A stretch of 5,878 nucleotides of DNA from Flavobacteriaceae bacterium (GTDB lineage Bacteria > Bacteroidota > Bacteroidia > Flavobacteriales > Flavobacteriaceae). The DNA is taken from contig DOIV01000323.1 in NCBI GenBank assembly GCA_003511845.1, positions 2,530 to 8,407 on the forward strand, read 5' to 3'. Position 1 is the first letter of the stretch, and each line of letters opens with the position of its first letter. Made by a program: the position numbers and the translations under genes. The notes under the pieces were generated by a model. That model was not told the DNA's origin, ran no database searches, and saw only the letters and a list, made by a program, of their open reading frames with translations. This document shows, one piece after another, positions 1-4,828 of this stretch.

Positions 1-53
1 GCTAAAACAACAACAGCAATTGCAGTAAGTAGCATTTTTAATATAATTTTCAT
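1..53 (-). CDS. Partial small membrane protein, probable phage holin family (PF04020-like); N-terminus only
   Basis: Only the first 17 codons plus two bases lie in the window; the gene continues past the left edge. The visible residues are MKIILKMLLTAIAVVVL: two basic residues followed by an uninterrupted hydrophobic stretch, as at the start of a first membrane helix. Small four-helix proteins of the phage-holin-4 superfamily in Flavobacteriia begin in a very similar way, and I recall them sitting beside this hydrolase. That is family knowledge, not something the 17 residues prove. Despite the family name, these chromosomal proteins are not evidence of a prophage and their function is unknown. 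The start is 48 bp downstream of the hydrolase stop on the same strand, with a promoter-like box just upstream and no Shine-Dalgarno sequence. It could instead be another small membrane protein or a signal peptide. Confidence 0.55.
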   Translation of the reverse strand, partial: MKIILKMLLTAIAVVVL

Positions 54-55
54 TT

Positions 56-80
56 TTTAGATTTAATAGTTTAATCTAAA
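56..80. repeat. Inverted repeat, 8-bp arms, ahead of the holin-family gene
   Basis: TTTAGATT (56-63) and AATCTAAA (73-80) are perfect reverse complements separated by 9 bases. The repeat lies between the hydrolase stop and the start of the next minus-strand gene, ending 3 bp before that ATG. Each arm has one G or C, so an RNA hairpin would be weak. It could be a poor terminator for the hydrolase, a leader hairpin near the translation start, or chance in AT-rich DNA. Confidence 0.3.
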
Positions 81-96
81 TAGACAATATACATGC

Positions 97-104
97 CAAA
101 CTTA
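97..104 (-). promoter_or_regulatory. Candidate Bacteroidota -7 promoter element for the holin-family gene
   Basis: Read on the minus strand, the bases are TAAGTTTG, a perfect match to the Bacteroidota sigma-70 -7 consensus TAnnTTTG. It overlaps the hydrolase stop codon, and transcription would start roughly 40 bases before the ATG at 53. No clear TTG -33 element is visible at the expected 17-19 bp upstream, so the call rests on the -7 box and its position. Confidence 0.35.
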
Positions 105-872
105 ATTCTGTAGAAATTCAGCCACATAATTGTAAAAATCTTGAGGATTCTCGGCATGTAGCCAATGACCTGCGTTTTTGACAGTTTTAATTTCTGCCTT
201 TGGGAAATGAGCTTTAATTAAATGAATGTCATCCTTAGTAATATAACCAGAATTTTCTCCTTTTAAAAATAATATTTTTCCTTGATAAACAGTTAAAGAA
301 GGTAATGCAGTTCCTATTTCATCAATATTTTCAATTAATGCAGAAAGGTTAAATCGGAAAGCCAATTGTTCTTTGGTTTTCCAATAGACATTTTTTAATA
401 AAAATTGTCTGATTCCCCATTCAGGAATGTAGCTTTTTAAAACCTTTTCTACTTCGCTTCTTGATTTTTGTTTTGAAAAATCAATGGTACTTAATCCTTC
501 TAAAATAGTATCATGATGTCTAGGATAAAATTTTGGACCAATATCAGCAATAATAATTTTGTCAACTTTTTCAGGATGTGTCACTGCAAATAGCATAGCG
601 GTTTTTCCTCCCATAGAGTGCCCTAAAATAATTGTTTTTTTTAGTTGATGATGGTTCATGTAATTCAATAAATCATCTACCAAGACTTCATAATTGAATT
701 CATCGTCAAAAAAACTACGACCGTGATTTCGTTGATCCATTAAATGGACTTCATAGTTCTCTGAAAATTTATTTCCGAGTGATTTCCAATTGTCACCCAT
801 GCCTAAAAAGCCGTGAAGGATCAATAATGGTTCACCCTCACCTATTATTTTTGAATGTAAAATAGTACTCAT
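102..872 (-). CDS. Alpha/beta-fold hydrolase, YbfF/ABHD11-like esterase
   Basis: A 256-residue single-domain alpha/beta-hydrolase with no signal peptide, so probably cytoplasmic. The nucleophile elbow GHSMGG is at residues 84-89 (Ser86). An oxyanion-loop motif HGFLG is at 20-24, and MDQRNHGRS at 45-53 is typical of the YbfF/ABHD11 branch. The catalytic histidine is in NAGHWLHAENP (His236). The acid is less certain: Asp110 in IIIADIGP or Glu206 near the C-terminal strand. Family members hydrolyse short-chain or acyl-CoA-type esters in vitro; the natural substrate is usually unknown and cannot be read here. The ATG shares the sequence ATGA with the pdxJ stop, so the two are almost certainly co-transcribed and probably translationally coupled. 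Length is normal and all core motifs are intact. The specific substrate, and any link to vitamin B6 metabolism, is unsupported. Confidence 0.93.
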   Translation of the reverse strand: MSTILHSKIIGEGEPLLILHGFLGMGDNWKSLGNKFSENYEVHLMDQRNHGRSFFDDEFNYEVLVDDLLNYMNHHQLKKTIILGHSMGGKTAMLFAVTHPEKVDKIIIADIGPKFYPRHHDTILEGLSTIDFSKQKSRSEVEKVLKSYIPEWGIRQFLLKNVYWKTKEQLAFRFNLSALIENIDEIGTALPSLTVYQGKILFLKGENSGYITKDDIHLIKAHFPKAEIKTVKNAGHWLHAENPQDFYNYVAEFLQN

Positions 873-1609
873 AATAATTTAATATTTAACTTCTCTATTC
901 TCAATTTATGTAGATACATATTAATTACATTTTCTAATCCTAAATACAATGATTCGGAAATTAAAGCATGTCCAATAGAGACTTCTAATAAATTAGGAAT
1001 ATTTTCTGCAAAAAATTTGATATTGTCTAGACTTAAATCATGTCCAGCGTTGATGCCTAACCCCAAATTACTTGCCAACTGAGCACTTTCAATATATGGT
1101 TCAATAGCGTTTTTGTTATTTAAAGCATATTGTGTGGCAAAATGTTCGGTATAGAGTTCTATTCTGTCGCTTCCTGTCTTTGCAGCAGCTTCAATTAAAG
1201 CAGTGTCGGTATCAATAAAGATAGAAGTTCTGATGTTATTCCGTTGAAATTCAGTAATGATGTCAGTTAAAAAATCTTGATGTTTTATGGTGTCCCATCC
1301 AGTATTTGAAGTAATAGCATCAACAGCATCAGGTACTAAAGTTACTTGAGTAGGTTTTATAGCTAATACCAAATCAACAAATTTTTTGATAGGATTTCCT
1401 TCAATATTGTATTCAGTAGAAACAATGGGTTTTAAATCGTAGACATCTTGATATCTGATATGTCTTTCGTCTGGTCTTGGATGTATGGTAATGCCTTGTG
1501 CTCCAAATTCTTGAATGTCAGTTGCAACTTGAACTAAATTAGGTGTATCACCACCTCTAGAATTTCTTAAAGTAGCTATTTTGTTGATGTTTACACTTAG
1601 TCTTGTCAT
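869..1609 (-). CDS. pdxJ: Pyridoxine 5'-phosphate synthase
   Basis: A 246-residue cytoplasmic TIM-barrel enzyme that condenses 1-deoxy-D-xylulose 5-phosphate with 3-amino-2-oxopropyl phosphate (the PdxA product) to form pyridoxine 5'-phosphate, the ring-closing step of DXP-dependent vitamin B6 synthesis. Signature motifs run in order: VNINKIATLRNSRGG at 6-20, GITIHPRPDERHI at 39-51 (His43, Arg45), the IEGNP segment with Glu70, VTLVPD at 89-94, DRIELYTE at 148-155 (Glu151), INAGHDL at 186-192 (His190) and IGHALIS at 212-218. These match the known catalytic and phosphate-binding positions. Two changes from E. coli PdxJ, Asp9-His10 to Asn9-Lys10, fit the Bacteroidota subfamily as I remember it. 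The open frame extends 14 codons upstream to 1651, but family alignment puts the start at the ATG at 1609 (MTRLSVNINK). A short, basic C-terminal tail follows the last conserved helix. The stop overlaps the downstream hydrolase ATG. Confidence 0.96.
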   Translation of the reverse strand: MTRLSVNINKIATLRNSRGGDTPNLVQVATDIQEFGAQGITIHPRPDERHIRYQDVYDLKPIVSTEYNIEGNPIKKFVDLVLAIKPTQVTLVPDAVDAITSNTGWDTIKHQDFLTDIITEFQRNNIRTSIFIDTDTALIEAAAKTGSDRIELYTEHFATQYALNNKNAIEPYIESAQLASNLGLGINAGHDLSLDNIKFFAENIPNLLEVSIGHALISESLYLGLENVINMYLHKLRIEKLNIKLL

Positions 1610-1648
1610 TAGTTCTTCTGTTTTGAGAGTTATGAAAATATAGAAAAA

Positions 1649-1656
1649 CAAAATTA
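1649..1656 (-). promoter_or_regulatory. Candidate Bacteroidota -7 promoter element for pdxJ-hydrolase
   Basis: The minus-strand bases TAATTTTG match TAnnTTTG exactly. The box ends 39 bp before the pdxJ ATG at 1609, giving a predicted leader of about 30-35 bases. It also supports the shorter pdxJ start, because the longer frame would begin at about the box itself. No convincing TTG -33 element is seen at the usual spacing. Confidence 0.45.
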
Positions 1657-1680
1657 GTGGTTTTATAGTTTAATTTTAGT

Positions 1681-1687
1681 TATTTTG
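1681..1687 (+). promoter_or_regulatory. Candidate imperfect -7 promoter element for CBS gene-nadK
   Basis: TATTTTG resembles TAnnTTTG but has one base fewer between TA and TTTG. It ends 9 bp before the ATG at 1697, so transcription from it would give a nearly leaderless mRNA. It sits back to back with the pdxJ box in the 87-bp divergent intergenic region. No -33 element is evident, and a different promoter in the same gap is possible. Confidence 0.28.
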
Positions 1688-1696
1688 CAAGATATT

Positions 1697-2356
1697 ATGC
1701 AAACATCAGATTACATTACTAAAGACATAAAGCCGTTATCATCTTCTGATAAAGCAAGTAAAGCAAAAGAGCTGTTTAAGCAGCTCACTTTTTCGCATTT
1801 ACCTGTGGTAGATAAGGGAGTGTTTTTAGGATTGATAGCTGAAAATGACATTCAAGCAGTTGTAGATAATAACGACCTTCTTTCTGAGTATACTTATTTG
1901 TTGCAACCTTTTTCTGTAACAGATAAAACGAATTGGTTTGAATTGTTGAAGGTGTTTGCTTTAAATGATGCGAATATTATCCCTGTACTTACAGAGAAAC
2001 AAAAGTATTTAGGTTATTACGAGTTGACTGATATTTTACATATTTTTAATAGTACACCTTTTTTGAATGAAAGTGGAGCGATTTTAGTGATTTCTAAAGA
2101 GATTTCTGATTATTCTTTTAGTGAAATTTCTCAAATTGTAGAATCTAATAACGCGAAATTATTAGGAGCTTTCATATCAAATATTGATAAAGAAAGAGTT
2201 GAGGTAACCGTAAAAATTAGCGATCATGATTTGAATAATACCATGCAGACTTTTAGAAGGTATAATTATACGATATTGACAGGTTTTCAAGTGGACGAAT
2301 ATTTGAATACACTGAAAGAAAGGTCAGATTATCTTCAGAAATATTTAGATATATAG
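1697..2356 (+). CDS. CBS-domain protein with C-terminal ACT-like domain
   Basis: A 219-residue soluble protein with no signal peptide or membrane helix. Residues 1-57 form a CBS motif (the FSHLPVVDKGVFLGLIAENDI region at 32-52 is characteristic). A second, more diverged CBS motif spans about 70-118, with IIPVLTEKQKYLGYYELTDI at 94-113. Paired CBS motifs usually form a Bateman module that binds adenine nucleotides or S-adenosylmethionine. Residues 126-196 (SGAILVI, a helix, then LLGAFI and VEVTVKI) have the beta-alpha-beta-beta-alpha-beta look of an ACT-type ligand-binding fold. No catalytic domain is visible, so a sensory or regulatory role is inferred; the ligand and target are unknown. The ATG at 1697 is preferred over an in-frame TTG at 1685, which lies inside the promoter-like box. 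The stop is 12 bp before nadK, which implies co-transcription and makes NAD kinase the obvious candidate partner, though this is only an inference. Confidence 0.87.
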   Translation: MQTSDYITKDIKPLSSSDKASKAKELFKQLTFSHLPVVDKGVFLGLIAENDIQAVVDNNDLLSEYTYLLQPFSVTDKTNWFELLKVFALNDANIIPVLTEKQKYLGYYELTDILHIFNSTPFLNESGAILVISKEISDYSFSEISQIVESNNAKLLGAFISNIDKERVEVTVKISDHDLNNTMQTFRRYNYTILTGFQVDEYLNTLKERSDYLQKYLDI

Positions 2357-2368
2357 CAATTAAAAAAT

Positions 2369-3256
2369 ATGATAAAAGTAGGTGTTTACGGGCAGTATTA
2401 TACAGATGAGGCTATAAGTTATATAAAAATTTTATTAAATACACTTGCTGAAAAAAATATAGAAGTTTTTATTGAAGAACAATTTTATAATCTGATAAAG
2501 GTTAATAATTTTCCTGAAAAAGAATACCAGACTTTTAATAATTATAAAGATTTAAACAATTCATTTGAAGTTATGTTTACTGTTGGTGGTGATGGTACTT
2601 TTTTAAGAGCGGTTACGTATGTAAGAGATTTAAACATACCAGTGTTGGGAATTAATATTGGGCGTTTAGGTTTTTTAGCAACGGTACAAAAAGAACATAT
2701 TTATGAAGCTATTGATTTGCTGATAAGTAAGCAATACAAAATTAATGAAAGAACATTGTTAAGTGTGAATACAGATCCAGTAAATAAAGATTTATCTGAC
2801 ATTAACTTTGCATTGAATGAAGTTGCTGTAAGTAGGCGAAATACAACTTCAATGATAACTGTAGAAACGTATTTAGACAATGAGAATTTAACATCATATT
2901 GGGCAGATGGATTGATAATTGCCACTCCAACTGGCTCAACTGGTTATTCTTTAAGTTGTGGTGGACCTGTAATTGCACCAAATACTAAAAGCTTGACACT
3001 TACGCCAATTGCACCACATAATTTAAATGCAAGACCTTTAGTGATTCCAGACCATACACAAATAAAACTAAAAGTAATAGCTAGAGAAAAGCAAGCTTTA
3101 TTATCATTAGATTCGCGTACTCTAATTATTGATAATAACTCTGAAATTACAATTAAAAAAGCTGACTTTACACTTAAGACTATTCAATTAAATGAGCAAA
3201 CTTTCTTTAAAACGTTGAGAGAGAAATTGCTTTGGGGAGAAGACAAGCGTAATTAA
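2369..3256 (+). CDS. nadK: NAD kinase
   Basis: A 295-residue cytoplasmic ATP-NAD kinase that phosphorylates NAD at the 2' position of the adenosine ribose to give NADP, the only known de novo route to NADP and generally essential. The family hallmarks are present and in order: GGDGT at 73-77 after the strand EVMFTV, GINIGRLGFL at 94-103, the Asn-Glu pair at 150-151 in ALNEVAVSR, ADG at 179-181, and PTGSTGYSLSCGGP at 187-200. The segment from TPIAPHNLNARPLVIP (212-227) is the usual C-terminal NAD-binding region, and the ending LLWGEDKRN is familiar from Bacteroidota NadK proteins. The ATG follows the CBS gene by 12 bp without a Shine-Dalgarno sequence; the upstream stretch is A-rich. Length and motifs are complete. 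The gene appears to end this sub-operon, as two inverted repeats and a new promoter-like box follow. Confidence 0.96.
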   Translation: MIKVGVYGQYYTDEAISYIKILLNTLAEKNIEVFIEEQFYNLIKVNNFPEKEYQTFNNYKDLNNSFEVMFTVGGDGTFLRAVTYVRDLNIPVLGINIGRLGFLATVQKEHIYEAIDLLISKQYKINERTLLSVNTDPVNKDLSDINFALNEVAVSRRNTTSMITVETYLDNENLTSYWADGLIIATPTGSTGYSLSCGGPVIAPNTKSLTLTPIAPHNLNARPLVIPDHTQIKLKVIAREKQALLSLDSRTLIIDNNSEITIKKADFTLKTIQLNEQTFFKTLREKLLWGEDKRN

Positions 3257-3265
3257 ACACTTGTT

Positions 3266-3287
3266 TTTTAACATTTATTTGTTAAAA
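3266..3287. repeat. Inverted repeat 10 bp after nadK stop, weak terminator candidate
   Basis: TTTTAACA (3266-3273) and TGTTAAAA (3280-3287) are perfect reverse complements around a 6-base loop. It lies directly downstream of the nadK stop, where a terminator is expected, but each arm has only one G-C pair and no T-run follows. In such AT-rich sequence an 8-bp inverted repeat can arise by chance. Confidence 0.25.
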
Positions 3288-3346
3288 CTTAATGGACTTT
3301 ACAACAATATTTTAGCTATAAAACTGTTTATCAAAAAAGAGAACTC

Positions 3347-3369
3347 AATCCTTTTAAAACAAAAGGATT
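3347..3369. repeat. 9-bp inverted repeat upstream of the DUF6089 gene: operator or terminator candidate
   Basis: AATCCTTTT (3347-3355) and AAAAGGATT (3361-3369) are perfect reverse complements separated by AAAAC. The right arm ends 4 bp before the TATATTTG box at 3374, so the dyad covers the place where a -33 element would lie. This position suits a regulator-binding site. A T-rich stretch follows, so it could alternatively be a weak terminator for CBS-nadK transcripts. The 139-bp gap (3257-3395) holds nothing else I can identify. Confidence 0.4.
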
Positions 3370-3373
3370 TAAT

Positions 3374-3381
3374 TATATTTG
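3374..3381 (+). promoter_or_regulatory. Candidate Bacteroidota -7 promoter element for DUF6089-uppS-bamA
   Basis: TATATTTG matches TAnnTTTG exactly and ends 14 bp before the ATG at 3396, giving a very short predicted leader. There is no clear TTG at the -33 position, which is occupied by the inverted repeat at 3347-3369. The box supports the shorter start of the DUF6089 gene, as the longer open frame would begin more than 100 bp upstream of it. Confidence 0.5.
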
Positions 3382-3395
3382 CAAACATTTTAAAG

Positions 3396-4070
3396 ATGAA
3401 AAAACAGTTTTTATTTTACATACTTATTTTAATTTCAACAACATCTTCTGCTCAGTTATATCAGGTAGGTGGTTTTTTTGGAGGAAGTAATTATATTGGA
3501 GACATTGGTTCTGAATATTACATTAACCCTAATAAAATAGTTGTTGGTGGAATTGCTAAATTTAATTTCTCACCTAGAATTACTTTTAGAGGTACAGCTT
3601 TGTATTCGAAAATTAAGGCCAATGATGTAAATGCTCAAAGTAATTTTAGAAAAAACAGAGGTTATTCATTTGCTAATACACTAATTGAAGGTGCATTAGG
3701 AATTGAATTTAGTTTTTTTAAATATAGTCTTTCAAAAATTGGTTTTACCCAAACACCATATATTATTGTAGAAGTTGGTGCAGTAAATTACACGCTAGTA
3801 TCAATAGGAGGAGAAACTAAAAGAGCTTCGTCTTTGGTTTTTCCTGTTGGAGTTGGCTATAAAATGAAATTGGCGAATAATTTAGAAATAGCATTAGAGA
3901 CATCTTTTAGGTATACATTTAAAGATGTGATAGATTATAATAACCATGCAATAGTTGGAAACGACAGGTATACATTTGGTAACCCTAAAAGTAATGACTG
4001 GTATGTGTTTACAGGTATAACTATTAGTTATGCATTTGGTAGGCCAGGTTGCTATACTGGTCCTTTTTAA
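3396..4070 (+). CDS. DUF6089 family protein, probable outer-membrane beta-barrel
   Basis: A 224-residue exported protein. Residues 1-19 are a signal peptide (MKKQ, then a hydrophobic run, then TSSAQ) with likely cleavage around Ala19-Gln20. The mature part alternates hydrophobic and polar residues in short strands rich in Gly, Tyr and Phe (for example YQVGGFFGGSNYIGDIG, ITFRGTALYSKI, YTFGNP, WYVFTGITISYAFG), the pattern of a small eight-strand-class outer-membrane barrel. The opening GGxxGGSNYIGDIG is what I associate with DUF6089 (PF19573). Function is unknown; no catalytic motif is seen. The frame is open back to a TTG at 3261, but the ATG at 3396 begins a proper signal peptide and follows a promoter-like box. 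uppS starts 5 bp after the stop, so it is probably the first gene of an envelope sub-operon leading to bamA. A barrel whose structure or regulation is tied to the BAM machinery is an inference from position. Confidence 0.85.
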   Translation: MKKQFLFYILILISTTSSAQLYQVGGFFGGSNYIGDIGSEYYINPNKIVVGGIAKFNFSPRITFRGTALYSKIKANDVNAQSNFRKNRGYSFANTLIEGALGIEFSFFKYSLSKIGFTQTPYIIVEVGAVNYTLVSIGGETKRASSLVFPVGVGYKMKLANNLEIALETSFRYTFKDVIDYNNHAIVGNDRYTFGNPKSNDWYVFTGITISYAFGRPGCYTGPF

Positions 4071-4075
4071 TAATA

Positions 4076-4828
4076 ATGGATATACAAACTCAAATAAATA
4101 CTCATAAAATCCCGAAACATGTTGCTATTATTATGGATGGCAATGGTCGTTGGGCAAAACAAAAAGGGATGTTGCGAGTTTTTGGACATCGAAATGGAGT
4201 GAAGGCTGTAAAACAAACTATTGATGCTGCTTCTGAAATTGGAGTTGAAGTGCTAACCTTATATGCTTTTTCTACAGAAAATTGGAACAGACCAAAGACA
4301 GAAGTTAAGGCTTTAATGAACCTTTTGGTGAGTTCATTAAAAGATGAATTAGATGCATTTCAAGAAAAAAATATTAGACTGCAAACTATAGGTCAAACCG
4401 AGAGTTTACCTAAAAAAGCCCAAAGACAATTAAAAGAAGTAATAGAATTGACTAAAAACAACACTTCAATGGTGTTGAATTTGGCCTTGAGTTATGGTTC
4501 TAGAGAAGAAATTGTTAATACTATCAAAAATATATCTAAAAAAGTTGTTAATAAGGAGATTTTAATTGAAGAAATTGATGAAAAAATTATAAATAATCAT
4601 TTATATACATTTACTTTGCCCGACGTTGATTTTTTGATACGTACTAGTGGTGAAAAACGCATCAGTAATTTTCTATTATGGCAGATAGCATATGCAGAAT
4701 TTTACTTTACAGATGTATTATGGCCCGATTTCAGAAAAGAAGATTTTTTTAAAGCAATTATTGAATATCAAAATAGAGAAAGACGCTTTGGGAAAATCAG
4801 TGAACAAATTAAAAGCAATAATGATTAA
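4076..4828 (+). CDS. uppS: Isoprenyl transferase (undecaprenyl diphosphate synthase)
   Basis: A 250-residue cis-prenyltransferase that adds isopentenyl diphosphate units in Z configuration to farnesyl diphosphate, yielding the C55 lipid carrier precursor for peptidoglycan and surface polysaccharides. It acts at the inner face of the cytoplasmic membrane. All five conserved regions are present: HVAIIMDGNGRWAK at 15-28 (Asp21 catalytic and Mg-binding), GHRNG at 37-41, TLYAFSTENWNRP at 61-73, LNLALSYGSREEI at 134-146, and the C-terminal block from DVDFLIRTSGEKRIS (183-197) through NFLLWQIAYAEF to LWPDF at 215-219, which includes the diphosphate-binding arginines 189 and 195 and Glu208. The frame extends back to a TTG at 4049 inside the upstream gene; the ATG at 4076 is 5 bp past that gene's stop and fits the family length. 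The last 8 nt overlap bamA. Product chain length is inferred from family and context. Confidence 0.96.
   Translation: MDIQTQINTHKIPKHVAIIMDGNGRWAKQKGMLRVFGHRNGVKAVKQTIDAASEIGVEVLTLYAFSTENWNRPKTEVKALMNLLVSSLKDELDAFQEKNIRLQTIGQTESLPKKAQRQLKEVIELTKNNTSMVLNLALSYGSREEIVNTIKNISKKVVNKEILIEEIDEKIINNHLYTFTLPDVDFLIRTSGEKRISNFLLWQIAYAEFYFTDVLWPDFRKEDFFKAIIEYQNRERRFGKISEQIKSNND

Noticed and set aside
1..53. Phage holin-like gene as a sign of a prophage
   Set aside because: Only 17 codons are visible, the family is common on Bacteroidota chromosomes outside prophages, and no other phage gene, integrase or attachment site is present.
1610..1651. 14-codon upstream extension of pdxJ
   Set aside because: PdxJ proteins start just before the VNIxxIATLRN strand, so the ATG at 1609 fits. 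The longer start would sit at the predicted -7 box.
2701..2925. 74-codon minus-strand open frame inside nadK
   Set aside because: It lies entirely within a complete, motif-rich NAD kinase gene on the opposite strand, and its translation resembles no family I know. It is a shadow frame.
3261..3395. 45-codon upstream extension of the DUF6089 protein from a TTG start
   Set aside because: It would bury the signal peptide, run through both inverted repeats and the promoter-like box, and has no family support. The ATG at 3396 is the better start.
3473..3479. T7 run early in the DUF6089 gene as a possible phase-variation tract
   Set aside because: Seven bases is short for slippage-driven switching and unsurprising in AT-rich DNA; the frame is intact and encodes a normal Phe-Phe.
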